Positions 27,085 through 36,157 of a DNA stretch of 64,000 bases are shown here, piece after piece (position 1 is the stretch's first letter; the number at the start of each line of letters is the position of its first letter). The notes under the pieces were generated by a model. It was not told where the DNA came from. It was given only the letters and a program-made list of their open reading frames with translations, and made no database searches. Source of the stretch: Gammaproteobacteria bacterium (GTDB taxonomy: Bacteria > Pseudomonadota > Gammaproteobacteria > HK1). The stretch lies in NCBI GenBank assembly GCA_012103455.1, contig WLWT01000001.1, forward strand, positions 3,231,288 through 3,295,287. Reading direction: 5' to 3'. The translations under genes and the position numbers were made by a program.

Positions 27085-27322
27085 CGGTTTTAACTCCCAA
27101 GAGCAATGGTGGCGCGAGCTTAAGACTTCAAGTTAAGTTGAAGTCAAGCGCATCCAGCCCATTGCCGATTCAGCCCATTGCCGATTTAGCGATGAGGAGC
27201 GCGCCTGTGCCAAGATCGACGCGTTGCACCAGAGATGGGCGGTACCGGCTGTGGCGGTTCAAGCACGCGATATTGCTTGAATCCTTACCCGCCCAAGAGC
27301 GTTTGGCAGCGGATCAGCAAAA
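27085..27322. other. Upstream region of the transketolase pair
   Basis: Contains an inverted repeat with 8-base arms (GACTTCAA ... TTGAAGTC) near 27123-27144 and a 16-base tandem duplication (AGCCCATTGCCGATTC type) near 27156-27188. No gene seen. Confidence 0.5.
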
Positions 27323-27463
27323 GAGCGCCTCTAAAAATAGTCATTGTTTCGTGAGTGCAAGGAAGCACCGCGCGCAGAACCGCAGTGTATAGGTGATACC
27401 TGAGGATTCGAGCACGGAGCTGACGCCGCAATCGCGGAAAAAGTGCATTTTTAGCAGGTGTCC
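27323..27463 (-). mobile_element. MITE-like element, copy 3 (reverse orientation)
   Basis: Same family core in reverse: GCGCCTCTAAAAATAG ... GTGCATTTTTAGCAGGTGTCC. AAAAG lies on both sides and may be the target duplication. Confidence 0.8.
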
Positions 27464-27597
27464 AAAAGCAATTAGCAACCATCCACGGCCTCTTGGCTAG
27501 CGCGAAGGCGGGTGGCGGCGTGCGACGGGCGGTCACTTCCCGGCATCGCACTGTCAACCGTCTGCCCGGCTGGTGTAAGACGGCAATCCTAACTAGC

Positions 27598-27739
27598 GGG
27601 GACCTCTAAAAACCTACTGCGCGACGCTATGGCTGCGTTGCGCGGTGCTCGCAATCCTCATGAGACCCATACAACTGCGGTTCCTGCGCGCCGTGCGCCT
27701 TGTCCTAAGGCCGCTCGCTACGGTTTTTAGCAGGTCCCC
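27598..27739 (+). mobile_element. Divergent MITE-like element, copy 4
   Basis: Ends GGGGACCTCTAAAAAC / GTTTTTAGCAGGTCCCC; the core is related but diverged (CGCAATCCTCATGAGAC). Flanks repeat TAGC (or CTAG). The duplication includes the stop codon of the LLM gene ending at 27739. Confidence 0.82.
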
Positions 27740-28767
27740 TAGCGAAAATGGGGTATGACCTCCTGCGCAAACAAACGCATGGAGCGCACCACTTGTTCGT
27801 GCGCCATATCACCGAACCAAAAACTCGCATTGAAATGATTGATACCCATGGCCTGTTGCAAGGCCTGTAGCCGTTTAACGCAGGTCTGCGGTGTGCCGAT
27901 CACCAAATAACGCTCCAGCAGATCAGCGGTCTGCGGCTCCCCATCGAAGGGCACCGCGATAGCATGGCCCCTCTCCACCTGCTCACGATTGTGACGCAGA
28001 CTCAAGGTGACCCGCATATTCCAGCGTGCTTCTTCCACCGCCGCGCGAGCCTCCGCCTCGGACTCAGTCACATAAACCGCCCGCTGGATGCTCACCTGCA
28101 CCTTGGACGCATCAAGCTTCTCCTGCTCGACCAAAGCATCGAAACCTTGGCGAAATTCTCTTAACTGATCGATGGACACGCCAAAGCCGCCGCAGACCAA
28201 GTTAAACCCACGCTTTAAGGTGGCGGCGATGGACTCAGGGCTCTGTCCCACCACCCAGATAGGCGGATGGGGTCGTTGCTGAGGCACCGGGAATACGGTG
28301 GTTTCGCCGAATTTAAAATACTCGCCTCGATAGGAGAACGGCTGGCCTTTGAAGGCTTTCAGCAGGATATCTACACCCTCCTCCCAGCGCCCGCGGCTCT
28401 CGCTCAGATCATGGCCCAGGCGCTCGAACTCATAGCGCTGATAGCCGCGTCCCAAACCCACGTCCAGGCGGCCACCGCAGAGCAGATCCGCGGTGGCTAT
28501 CTCTTCAGCGATGATAAGCGGGTGATGCAAAGGCACCACCACCACGGCGCTACCCACACGGATACGGTCGGTCTCTTTCGCTAGATGGAGGGCATACATC
28601 AAAGGCCGCGACAGGTAACCGTAGGTGGAAAAATGATGCTCGGCGCACCAAATGCTGTCGAAGCCAAGCTCATCAGCCGTCTGCGCGAGCTGCGTGCCGC
28701 GGGCAAAGATCTCTTGCGACGGACGGGCGGACGGCGATTGCAGTAGAAGAAAAGTGCCAAATTGCAT
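27739..28767 (-). CDS. LLM-class flavin-dependent monooxygenase (bacterial luciferase-like)
   Basis: 342 residues from ATG 28767 (MQFGTFLLLQSPSARPSQE); the upstream ATG at 28842 lacks homology-like sequence. Luciferase-like motifs: ELGFDSIWCAEHHFSTYG, RIRVGSAVVVVPLHHP, DLLCGGRLDVGLGRGYQ, PPIWVVGQSPESIAATL. This subgroup includes alkanal and small-molecule monooxygenases using reduced FMN from a separate reductase. It lies upstream of nothing obvious; the tct operon is transcribed on the same strand behind it. The stop codon sits in a MITE target duplication. Confidence 0.87.
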   Translation of the reverse strand: MQFGTFLLLQSPSARPSQEIFARGTQLAQTADELGFDSIWCAEHHFSTYGYLSRPLMYALHLAKETDRIRVGSAVVVVPLHHPLIIAEEIATADLLCGGRLDVGLGRGYQRYEFERLGHDLSESRGRWEEGVDILLKAFKGQPFSYRGEYFKFGETTVFPVPQQRPHPPIWVVGQSPESIAATLKRGFNLVCGGFGVSIDQLREFRQGFDALVEQEKLDASKVQVSIQRAVYVTESEAEARAAVEEARWNMRVTLSLRHNREQVERGHAIAVPFDGEPQTADLLERYLVIGTPQTCVKRLQALQQAMGINHFNASFWFGDMAHEQVVRSMRLFAQEVIPHFR

Positions 28768-28925
28768 AACGATATCTCTACGCCGCCAAAAGCAGCGAAT
28801 AGTTGCCAAACCGGCGTATGGGCGCCTTGGATGAGAGCGCATGGCCCTGTAGCTATACGGCTTTGGTGCCAGAGGAAGTCAGCTCGCATATTGCCGGACC
28901 TTCGGTTCGCCGCCATCAACTCACT

Positions 28926-30464
28926 TCAATCCGCACCTGCCACCGGTGCCGATCGCACGGGTTTCTTCTTCCCACCCACGGTAAAACGCCAGGCAAAAAC
29001 GATGGTTAACACAACAAAAACCAGCGCGATCGGATGGGTGAAGAAAACGCTGAAATCCGCTTTGTGAATGAGCACAGTTTGGCGTAACGCGATCTCGAAC
29101 ATCGGCCCGAGCAAGAAGCCGATGACCAAGCAGACGATGGAAAACCCACTTTTGCGCATCGCGTAACCGAGGGCGGTAAACACGAACAACACCCCCACGT
29201 CGAACATGGAGTTGGACGGAATATAGACCCCCGCCACGCACAGCAGCACCACCGTGGGCAACACATAAGTCTTTGGGATCTTGACGAACTGCACCCAGAT
29301 CCTGATGCCGATACGGCCGATGACGAGATGGGCCAGATTAGCCATCAGCATGGAGGCGAAAATGCTGTACACCAGCGCGCCGTGCTCTTGCATCATGAGC
29401 GGCCCCGGCACCACCCCGTGGATCATGAACGCGCCGATGAGCAGCGCCGCCGCCACATTGCCGGGAATACCGAGCGCAATAGTCGGGATGAGGTTGGAGC
29501 CGACCACAGCACTGTTGGCCGCTTCCGTCGCTTGAATGCCTTCCAGGCGGCCTTTGCCGAATTCATCGGCGTGGGGCGAGGCCCGCTTCGCCGCACCGTA
29601 GCCCAGGAAAGCGGCCAAAGACACACCAAGACCGGGCAACATGCCGATACAGGTACCGATGCTGGCGGAACGAAACAGTGTTCTGATATTGCCCCAATAC
29701 TCGATGGGGTGCAGGCGGTTATTCTCTTTGAACTGAGCAGCGGACGATAACTGCGCCGCCACCTCCTCGGTTTCACCGCAGCGGCGTAAATCATAGAGCT
29801 GAGAGATGATGGAACTCATGGCCAACGTACCGATGGCCATGGGCAGCAGCGGGATACCGTCCCACAAATACACCGAGCCAAAAGTCATGCGCTCCGTGGT
29901 ATCCACCGGATCAAGCCCCCAGGTGCTCAAGAATACCCCCAGTGCCGCGGCCATGATCCCTTTGACGAGCGAGCGGCCCGCCAAGGCGGCGATCATGGTG
30001 AAGGAAAACAAGATGATGGCAGTGAACTCGGTGGGACCGAATTTCAGCGCCACCGCCGCGGCCGGCGCGGCCAACAAAATCAGCATGATGTCGGAGAAAG
30101 TATCCCCGAAGACGGAGGAATACAGCGCCGTCTTCATGGCTTTTTCGGGTTTGCCTTGCCTGGCCAGTGGATAACCATCCAGCGCCGTGACCGCTGCCTC
30201 CGGGGTACCGGGTGCGTTGATCAAAATAGCTGGTATGGCGCCACCGGACGTGCCGCCTTTATTCACACCGACCAAAAACGCGATGGCTGCCAAAGGCGAG
30301 AAATAAAAAGTAATGGGCACGAGGATGGCGAGCGCAGTCACACTGCCCATGCCCGGCAGCACGCCGAAGATAATGCCTAAAACAACACCGGCGCAGATAA
30401 AGAGCATATTCTCCAGGGTAAAAGCCGCCGCGAAGCCCGCCCCCATGTGTTGCATCATCTCCAT
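28926..30464 (-). CDS. tctA: Tripartite tricarboxylate transporter, large permease TctA
   Basis: 512 residues, strongly hydrophobic, 11-12 membrane helices. Family motifs: GVVLGIIFGVLPGMGSVTAL near the N-terminus, GGTSGGAIPAILINAPGTPE, and the second repeat MLPGLGVSLAAFLGYG, NLIPTIALGIPGNVAAALL. It forms the transport channel with TctB, fed by the periplasmic TctC. It is last in the tctC-tctB-tctA order. Substrate (a carboxylate such as citrate, tartrate or an aromatic acid) cannot be read from the sequence. Confidence 0.93.
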   Translation of the reverse strand: MEMMQHMGAGFAAAFTLENMLFICAGVVLGIIFGVLPGMGSVTALAILVPITFYFSPLAAIAFLVGVNKGGTSGGAIPAILINAPGTPEAAVTALDGYPLARQGKPEKAMKTALYSSVFGDTFSDIMLILLAAPAAAVALKFGPTEFTAIILFSFTMIAALAGRSLVKGIMAAALGVFLSTWGLDPVDTTERMTFGSVYLWDGIPLLPMAIGTLAMSSIISQLYDLRRCGETEEVAAQLSSAAQFKENNRLHPIEYWGNIRTLFRSASIGTCIGMLPGLGVSLAAFLGYGAAKRASPHADEFGKGRLEGIQATEAANSAVVGSNLIPTIALGIPGNVAAALLIGAFMIHGVVPGPLMMQEHGALVYSIFASMLMANLAHLVIGRIGIRIWVQFVKIPKTYVLPTVVLLCVAGVYIPSNSMFDVGVLFVFTALGYAMRKSGFSIVCLVIGFLLGPMFEIALRQTVLIHKADFSVFFTHPIALVFVVLTIVFAWRFTVGGKKKPVRSAPVAGAD

Positions 30465-30510
30465 CGCCGCCCTCCGCTAGGTGCAGATTCATGGTTTCAG
30501 ATTCGCGGGC

Positions 30511-31032
30511 TCAAATTTCGCCGCGGGCAAGCTGCACTAAAGAGCACGTATCGGTCCCGAAGGGCAACTCGGTGCTGAACAGAAACCACACTGTTTGCGA
30601 CAAGATGATAGGCGCCAAAACAGCGGTCAGACCCAGGGCGGCCCAGTTGCGTGAGCGCAAGAATAAAAAGGTCACGAGCAAAAAGAGCGTCATGGCCGGC
30701 TCGAAACCCACGCAATCCATCACCAGCCAGGCAACGGTGGCAACCGCCAGTAAAATAACTAAATTGACCAGAACCTCGCCGTCCACGCCGGTCGCCTCGG
30801 TCCCGAATTCATCATCCAGATCCGCTGCTTTGTCGGCGGGCATGGCAAGCGCCTGTATCACCAACAAGAGCGCCGTTATCAAACACACCGACATGGCGAT
30901 GGTCGGGATCAGCGCAGGCGGCAGATCAACACCACTATGCGGTGGCTGCGTGGCATTGGGGATCCACCAGAAAATGCAGATCAAAGCGATCAGGGACATG
31001 ATGATCCCTGCAACGATATGCGTTTTTCTCAA
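30511..31032 (-). CDS. tctB: Tripartite tricarboxylate transporter, small subunit TctB
   Basis: 173 residues with four predicted membrane helices (first: HIVAGIIMSLIALICIFWWIP). Weakly conserved as usual for TctB; identified by size, topology and position between tctC and tctA. A 46-base gap separates it from tctA. Confidence 0.85.
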   Translation of the reverse strand: MRKTHIVAGIIMSLIALICIFWWIPNATQPPHSGVDLPPALIPTIAMSVCLITALLLVIQALAMPADKAADLDDEFGTEATGVDGEVLVNLVILLAVATVAWLVMDCVGFEPAMTLFLLVTFLFLRSRNWAALGLTAVLAPIILSQTVWFLFSTELPFGTDTCSLVQLARGEI

Positions 31033-31073
31033 GTGTGCGTTCTACCCAGGTGTACACCGATGACGGGTGCGGC

Positions 31074-31110
31074 AGCGTAGCTGACCGGGATAATCCCGGT
31101 CAGCTACGCT
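31074..31110 (-). terminator. Perfect 17-base hairpin between tctC and tctB
   Basis: Arms AGCGTAGCTGACCGGGA / TCCCGGTCAGCTACGCT around a 3-base loop, just past the tctC stop. No T run follows, so it is better read as an mRNA-stabilising or partial attenuating hairpin that keeps the binding protein more abundant than the permease. Confidence 0.7.
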
Positions 31111-31119
31111 ACGGAACTA

Positions 31120-32064
31120 CTATTTGAGCGCATCGACCACATCTTGAAGCTGCTCGGTCACTTGGGCGACGAATGCATCCATCTCGCTAGACGCAATGAA
31201 GCGCTTGGGAAACTGAATACGCTCCAAGATCTTGGTGAAATCGGGATCCGCCATGGACGCCTTGGCCGCCGCTTCCAACTTGGCCGCTACCTCGGGTGCA
31301 ACACCCTTGGGCGCCACCAACACTGAATTCCCCGGCATAGCGATGCCGTACAGATCCTGAGTGGAGGGGGCGTACGGCGCTTTAGGCAATGGGGCCGAAA
31401 GGAACGAGGCCAACACGATCATCTTGTCGCCGTATTTTTGGTGCACCCCGCCGCTGTAAGCGAAGTCCACTTTACCGCCCAACAAAAACGGCACCATCTC
31501 GCCGCCACCACGGGTAGGGATGGGCGTCCACTTCACGCCTTCTTTTTTAGCGATGAATTCCAGGAACGGCTTGGACATGCCGCCCATATCGGCCACGTTC
31601 AGTGGATTTTTCTTGGTGTACTCGATGAGTTCAGGCAGTGTTTTATACGGCTTGCCCGGAGTGGTCACCAAGCCCATCTGGTATTCGCTGATGCCGGCGA
31701 TGATCTTGAAATCTTCCGTTTTATATTTGACCGGCTTGGTCATCGGGTTCCAGATAAGGCCGCCCAAATCGGCATACATGATGGTGTAACCATCGGCTTT
31801 TTGCCGTGCCGTATAGGTAGCGCCCACCGCCGCGCCGCCGCCCGGCTTAGTCTTGACGATGACTTTTTGTCCCAGCTCCTCAGCCATCGCTTTGGACAGC
31901 ACTTGCGCCATGGTCTCAGTGGTACCACCGGCTTTCCACGGAACGATCATGGTAATCGGTTTATCGGGATAATCAGCGGCAGACGCCGTCGTCGGGACCG
32001 CCGCGGATAGGGTTGTGGCCAACGCGGCTACCACGTACGCAAGCAATGCTCTACGTTTGATCAT
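31120..32064 (-). CDS. tctC: Tripartite tricarboxylate transporter, periplasmic binding protein TctC
   Basis: 314 residues. A signal peptide (RRALLAYVVAALATTLSAAV, cleavage near ASAADYPDK) is followed by the Bug/TctC motif PITMIVPWKAGGTTETMAQ and the ligand-site region GGGAAVGATYTARQ. It binds the carboxylate in the periplasm and passes it to TctAB. GAGGAGGAAAGC upstream of the ATG is a strong ribosome site. It is the first gene of tctCBA and divergent from the enoyl-CoA hydratase. Confidence 0.93.
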   Translation of the reverse strand: MIKRRALLAYVVAALATTLSAAVPTTASAADYPDKPITMIVPWKAGGTTETMAQVLSKAMAEELGQKVIVKTKPGGGAAVGATYTARQKADGYTIMYADLGGLIWNPMTKPVKYKTEDFKIIAGISEYQMGLVTTPGKPYKTLPELIEYTKKNPLNVADMGGMSKPFLEFIAKKEGVKWTPIPTRGGGEMVPFLLGGKVDFAYSGGVHQKYGDKMIVLASFLSAPLPKAPYAPSTQDLYGIAMPGNSVLVAPKGVAPEVAAKLEAAAKASMADPDFTKILERIQFPKRFIASSEMDAFVAQVTEQLQDVVDALK

Positions 32065-32131
32065 GCTTTCCTCCTCGTCGTGAATTGATGCAGGGCAAGG
32101 TTCCCGTCACGTAGTATCCTAGCCTGCATGT

Positions 32132-32143
32132 TGCACCGGTGCA
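32132..32143. promoter_or_regulatory. Palindrome in the divergent tctC / enoyl-CoA hydratase gap
   Basis: TGCACCGGTGCA, a perfect 12-base palindrome midway between the two start codons, with TAGGAT (minus strand, 32116-32121) as a possible -10 for tctC. A repressor or activator site is plausible but unproven. Confidence 0.35.
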
Positions 32144-32170
32144 CGTTAGAGCCGCCGCGGAGAATGCAGA

Positions 32171-32959
32171 TTGGATAACTACGCACACATCTTGGCCGAG
32201 CACGAAGACGGCGTGGCTATTTTGACCATGAACCGGCCTGAGGTCCTCAATGCGATGAATGGCAAGCTGAGCGCTGAGTTGCACCACGCCGTGCGCCAAG
32301 CCGACGCGCACAGCGATATCGGCTGCATCGTCATCACCGGCGCCGGTGACAAAGCTTTCTCCGCCGGCGGTGATATTCACGAGCAACGCGAGAACGATAA
32401 CAAGCTCACCCGAGAAGAGCTGGATGCCATGGCCAGCAAACGCGCCAAAAGCTCTTTAGAGATAGCTGCCAGCGGCAAACCCACCATCGGCATGATGAAT
32501 GGCTTGGCCTACGGTGGCGCCGCTGTGCTGGCGTCCTCGTTGGACATTCGCATCGGCTGCGAGAACACTGAATTCCGTTTTCTGGCGGCTGCCTACAGGC
32601 GCATCAATTCGACTTGGACACTGCCCAATCAGATCGGTTGGCCCATGGCCAAAGAGCTTTTATTCAGCGCCCGGGTGGTGGACGCTGAAGAGGCTTACCG
32701 TATCGGACTGCTGAATCACTTGGTACCGAAAGCGCGCTTACGCGAGGCCACGATGCAACTGGCCAAACAGATCGCCGATAACGACAAACCCTCGGTGGCG
32801 GGCATCAAAGCGCTGATGCTAAAGCAGATGGCTGAGACGCTAGAGCAGCAATGGGCGAGCGAATTGGACTTTACCCGCAACGTGCTGCGGGGCGCCAAAG
32901 CGCAAGACGCCTTCCCCGAGTTCATCGCCCGCAAAGGCCGCCCTCTACCATCCCCTTAA
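32171..32959 (+). CDS. Enoyl-CoA hydratase/isomerase family protein
   Basis: 262 residues, crotonase fold. It has ILTMNRPEVLNAMNGKLS at the start, the oxyanion region GDKAFSAGGDIHEQ and NGLAYGGAAVLASSLDIRIG. The usual second catalytic Glu position reads RRINSTW, so the precise reaction (hydration, isomerisation, hydrolysis) is open. The start is a TTG at 32171 with GGAG eight to ten bases ahead; no in-frame ATG gives the conserved N-terminus. It is divergent from tctC, which suggests shared control of acid uptake and CoA-dependent breakdown. Confidence 0.87.
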   Translation: MDNYAHILAEHEDGVAILTMNRPEVLNAMNGKLSAELHHAVRQADAHSDIGCIVITGAGDKAFSAGGDIHEQRENDNKLTREELDAMASKRAKSSLEIAASGKPTIGMMNGLAYGGAAVLASSLDIRIGCENTEFRFLAAAYRRINSTWTLPNQIGWPMAKELLFSARVVDAEEAYRIGLLNHLVPKARLREATMQLAKQIADNDKPSVAGIKALMLKQMAETLEQQWASELDFTRNVLRGAKAQDAFPEFIARKGRPLPSP

Positions 32960-32990
32960 GCTGGCACCCCCTTAAGCTGGCTGATCTGTG

Positions 32991-33054
32991 GGGCAGTTCG
33001 AAAAATGCACTTTTCCGCGATTGCGGCGTCAGCTCCGTGCTCGAATCCTCATAC
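32991..33054 (+). mobile_element. Partial MITE-like element, copy 5
   Basis: Only the left half: GGGCAGTTCGAAAAATGC through CGTGCTCGAATCCTCA. The right half is missing. Confidence 0.8.
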
Positions 33055-33151
33055 GTGACAACTCTCCTGCGCCCTCAAGTCCGGCAACAACGGTATACGC
33101 CACATCTTTATCTTTTTTATCTTTGCGCAACGTCTCCGGCCCACGTCGAAA

Positions 33152-34627
33152 TCACAGTCCATGCGCCCATTTCAGCACCGCGTTTTCCAGCGTTTTGCCG
33201 CCGTAACGGCGCACGTTCTTATGATTGGCGATAACCGCTACGGTCAGTGTCTTACCGCTGCGGGCGTGAACATAACCGGCAATAGCCGAGACCTGCTTGA
33301 GGCGTCCTGTTTTGACGTGCATCCGGCCGGCCTCAGGTTTAGCGCGAAAGCGCCGGCGCGCCGTGCCATCCGTTCCAACCACCGATAACGAAGAGACGAA
33401 TTCAGGCATCAGTGGCGTACGCCAAGCATACCGTAGCAGATCGGTCATGAAACGGGCCGTGACACGGGTGTCGCGGGACAGTCCCGCACCGTTGTCGATC
33501 ACCAGCCCCTCGGTGTTGAGTCCGACATTGGTCAAGTGCTTTTTTAATACCGCCACACCCTGGGCGCGGTTCACCGGCGGCGGGTGCACCGAGGCGCCTA
33601 TGGCGAATAGCAGCAGGCGCGACATCACATTGTTGCTCCACTTGTTCAGGGGCCGCACGATGTCACCGAGGGGCCGTGAGTGCCAAGTCAGCAACGGTTT
33701 GGCGTCAGCCGGCACTTGGGTGCGTGCAAAACCCCGTTTGATAGTACCGCCCCACTGCTCCCACAACCGCTTGAACAGGCCATAGGTATACGCTTGCGGA
33801 TGCATAACCGAGCGCGACAGAGAATAGCGGCGGCACTGGCGTGGCAATGATCCGGTGAACGTGCTTCTCTCAACCTTAGCCTCACGTTCATGGCTAAGAC
33901 GGATCTTGGGTGCGTTGGCGCTGCAATTGTTATTGTTGCTCTTAACCCGGCTTATGATTTCAAGATTTGGCAAATCCGGCTCGGCGGTGACTGACACACC
34001 TTTTTTTCCTGGAGAAAAATGAAAACGGGTGGCGTAAAAATTAGTCAGCAAGGCATTAGGGCGGGTATTGTAAAGGCGGTGCGGACGATTATCGAAAGCC
34101 CCTGGAGGCGGTGCATTTACCGCGTAATAACTATCGTCCAAAAGCAAGCGGCCAGTGATTTTACGAAGGCCGGTACGCCTTAATTCGCCCACCAGCAACC
34201 ATAGCTGTTCGATCACCAAAAACGGATCGCCATAGCCCTTGATAGCCAGATCCCCCTCCAGCGTATCGCCTTCGACCTTACCCAATAGATAGATCTCGGT
34301 GGGCCAAACATGGGTTGGCCCCAGCACCTCCAGCGCAGTCCAAGTGGTCACCAGCTTGATGGCGCTGGCGGGATTGCGCGCCGTTGTAGCATTGAGTTGC
34401 AAGCGCGGTTTGTTCTCGCCAATAGCATGCACGGAAATACTGACAGCGCTCGGCGGAAGCTTGGCCTTGGATAATGCCGATGCAATTGGCTTTGGCATCT
34501 TGGCCCACCCCTTCGGGGCCAAAACATTGGATAGCGCCACCAACAGCACCATGCCCATAATAAGCGCGCACCATCGCCTTGAGCGCAACCGTTGCACTGG
34601 CATAAGGTGCGCGAAGCAACCTCTCAT
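33152..34627 (-). CDS. dacB: D-alanyl-D-alanine carboxypeptidase/endopeptidase, PBP4 (DacB) type
   Basis: 491 residues from ATG 34627 (34687 and 34603 are alternatives). A signal segment (CALIMGMVLLVALSNVLA) exports it to the periplasm. Active-site motifs: SxxK in NPASAIKLVTTW, SxN in WSNNVMSRLL, and KTG in HVKTGRLKQVSAIAGYV, the order of peptidase family S13. It trims or cuts peptidoglycan cross-links. It lacks neighbours of related function and lies just before the mobile-element-rich region. Confidence 0.9.
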   Translation of the reverse strand: MRGCFAHLMPVQRLRSRRWCALIMGMVLLVALSNVLAPKGWAKMPKPIASALSKAKLPPSAVSISVHAIGENKPRLQLNATTARNPASAIKLVTTWTALEVLGPTHVWPTEIYLLGKVEGDTLEGDLAIKGYGDPFLVIEQLWLLVGELRRTGLRKITGRLLLDDSYYAVNAPPPGAFDNRPHRLYNTRPNALLTNFYATRFHFSPGKKGVSVTAEPDLPNLEIISRVKSNNNNCSANAPKIRLSHEREAKVERSTFTGSLPRQCRRYSLSRSVMHPQAYTYGLFKRLWEQWGGTIKRGFARTQVPADAKPLLTWHSRPLGDIVRPLNKWSNNVMSRLLLFAIGASVHPPPVNRAQGVAVLKKHLTNVGLNTEGLVIDNGAGLSRDTRVTARFMTDLLRYAWRTPLMPEFVSSLSVVGTDGTARRRFRAKPEAGRMHVKTGRLKQVSAIAGYVHARSGKTLTVAVIANHKNVRRYGGKTLENAVLKWAHGL

Positions 34628-34813
34628 GCTTGCCACTGCTCCCAGAACACAACCTCGCTCAGCGGCTGACGCTTGGCTTGTTTGCACTCACCGCCGGCGG
34701 TGTACACTGATCCTCCCCGCGACATGTGGACACTTTCGTTAAGCGACATTTTTAATTGCAAATGCCGCGGCACTGAGGTATCCGAGCGCGCGGTGGCGCC
34801 GGATACAGTTATA
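34628..34813. other. Upstream region of dacB
   Basis: No gene recognised between dacB and the next MITE copy; no clear promoter hexamers. Confidence 0.4.
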
Positions 34814-34954
34814 GGGCAGCTCTAAAAATAGTAATTTTTTTCGTCAGTGCAAGGAAGCACCGCGCGCCGAGCCGCAGTGTATAGGTCATACCTGAGTATT
34901 CGAGCACGGCGCTGACGCCGCGAGCGCGGAAAAAAAGTGCATTTTTAGCGGTGC
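34814..34954 (-). mobile_element. MITE-like element, copy 6 (reverse orientation)
   Basis: GGGCAGCTCTAAAAATAG ... GTGCATTTTTAGCGGTGCCC with the family core in reverse. No exact target duplication. Confidence 0.85.
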
Positions 34955-35177
34955 CCTTAATACGCCGGCCGTAGAACTGCGAGCGGGGTAATCCCAATGT
35001 CGGTGCCGCCTCAGGCACAGCAACGGAATCGCCACGCGATCAGGCTTCTTGTTTATACGCTGCCGTAAACCGCCGACGGCTCTTCGACTTTGGTTTCTTT
35101 GGGTTTGACATGTTTGCACATCGTGGGACCATCATAGGTCTTAGTGAAGGGTCCATCTTATCTGCGGAAGATCACTT
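34955..35177. other. Gene-free stretch
   Basis: Nothing recognisable between the MITE and the hicB remnant. Confidence 0.4.
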
Positions 35178-35407
35178 ATGGAACAGATTGCCAATTTACA
35201 CATTGAGAAATTACCCGAGGGCGTGTATCTCGCCACCTGTGAGGCTATTCCGGTCTTATCGCCCAGGGGCGCACCATTACCGAGACCTTGGAGATCGCCC
35301 GTGATGTCGCCAAGAAGTTACTGGAGGCGCAAGCCGAACGGCACCAGCAGGTCAAATTGGTGTCGGTGCAGGATTCGTTTGATTACCCGTTGATTCTGGG
35401 CACCTGA
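35178..35407 (+). pseudogene. hicB: HicB-family antitoxin, frameshifted
   Basis: It starts MEQIANLHIEKLPEGVYLATC in one frame and continues GLIAQGRTITETLEIARDVA ... VQDSFDYPLILGT in another, the shift falling near 35250. Joined, it is a normal 75-residue HicB antitoxin lacking the DNA-binding tail of longer forms. The TGA overlaps the start of the hicA remnant, the usual coupled hicBA order. Unlike the cassette genes further right it is on the plus strand and GC-rich, so it belongs to the older chromosome. Confidence 0.72.
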
Positions 35408-35493
35408 CTGGCAGGCTGGCCGGTTTCAAGTACCGGCAGATCATCAAGAAGCCGAAGAAGTTAGGTTTTGAGTTCGACCGTCAGGCCGCCGGA
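35404..35493 (+). pseudogene. hicA: HicA toxin, truncated by an IS630 remnant
   Basis: About 30 residues remain: LTGRLAGFKYRQIIKKPKKL then GFEFDRQAAGS, the HicA dsRNA-binding-like fold start. The catalytic His region that follows in intact HicA is lost where the IS630-type sequence begins. The start codon is CTG where ATG would be expected. Confidence 0.68.
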
Positions 35494-35678
35494 TCGATGG
35501 TCTCATCATCTAAAAGTAAAATCCTAGAAATTTCTGAATAATTATAACCCTCATCAAAAGCTAAAACAGCTTTTATTCGGTCTCGAATACGCCCATCTCT
35601 CTCTTTACAATGAGATTTCATGAGCTTATGGCGCTCGCTCGGTGTTACATGATTTTTCATAAGCCTATGTTTGACCAT
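35481..35678 (-). mobile_element. IS630-family transposase N-terminal fragment
   Basis: The minus-strand frame encodes VTPSERHKLMKSHCKERDGR and RIKAVLAFDEGYNYSEI then LLLDDETI, the helix-turn-helix end of IS630 transposases. It stops at the junction with hicA, so the DDE catalytic part is absent. One end of the element lies near 35690; the other is lost. Confidence 0.7.
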
Positions 35679-35758
35679 AATCAGCTAGCTAATGCAAGTA
35701 TTCTAGATTCGCACTTTCAATGGCGATTGGTATAGATCGTTTTGGACCGTGTTTGATT

Positions 35759-35822
35759 GCCTAACGACCAAGCTAACGGGCGCATGTCCCGTTGGACGCC
35801 TTGTCAGGGTTTTTTGTTAGCA
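35759..35822 (-). repeat. attC site of integron cassette (64 bases)
   Basis: Outer sites TGCTAAC and GTTAGGC (minus strand) enclose an imperfect inverted repeat. It follows the small membrane-protein cassette. Confidence 0.7.
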
Positions 35823-35902
35823 TGAGCTATCACATCTTTGATGACTACAAAAATACCAATAGCAAAAACTACAACACTAAGAATTGCAATTATTTCACCC
35901 AT
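35804..35902 (-). CDS. 32-residue single-helix membrane peptide (cassette gene)
   Basis: MGEIIAILSVVVFAIGIFVV, then IKDVIAHANKKP. One hydrophobic helix of about 19 residues with a short basic tail. The stop lies inside the attC, as in genuine cassette genes. It follows the 75-residue membrane protein by one base, so the cassette encodes two membrane peptides. Role unknown; a toxin-like or regulatory peptide is possible. Confidence 0.55.
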   Translation of the reverse strand: MGEIIAILSVVVFAIGIFVVIKDVIAHANKKP

Positions 35903-35903
35903 T

Positions 35904-36131
35904 TTACAACTCCCCTATTTCATCAATTTTTCTGTATGCGCGTCGGTTAGTTAAAACAATTGCTACAGTAAGCATAATTACAATTATAAACACTATGATT
36001 AATAATACGGCATTCGCATCAGAAAAATTTTGCACTAGCCAGCCAACTAATGAAATATCGATGGCTATCAATACACCAAAGACAACCTTTAGCCATCCCA
36101 GCTCTTCTTTTAATTTATCCAGCTTTGGCAC
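35904..36131 (-). CDS. 75-residue two-helix membrane protein (cassette gene)
   Basis: A charged N-terminus (MPKLDKLKEELGWLKV) and two membrane helices (VFGVLIAIDISLVGWLV and VLLIIVFIIVIMLTVAIVL), with the C-terminus RAYRKIDEIGEL. I recall this type of small protein from integron cassettes, without known function. AT-rich codon use differs from the flanking chromosome, in line with acquisition. It is the first gene of a two-gene cassette with the 32-residue peptide. Confidence 0.72.
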   Translation of the reverse strand: MPKLDKLKEELGWLKVVFGVLIAIDISLVGWLVQNFSDANAVLLIIVFIIVIMLTVAIVLTNRRAYRKIDEIGEL

Positions 36132-36157
36132 AATATTTCACTTTTTAAGTCTATAAA

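Noticed and set aside
35481..35678. Minus-strand frame as an independent DNA-binding regulator
   Set aside because: The helix-turn-helix matches the front end of IS630 transposases and stops abruptly at the joint with hicA.
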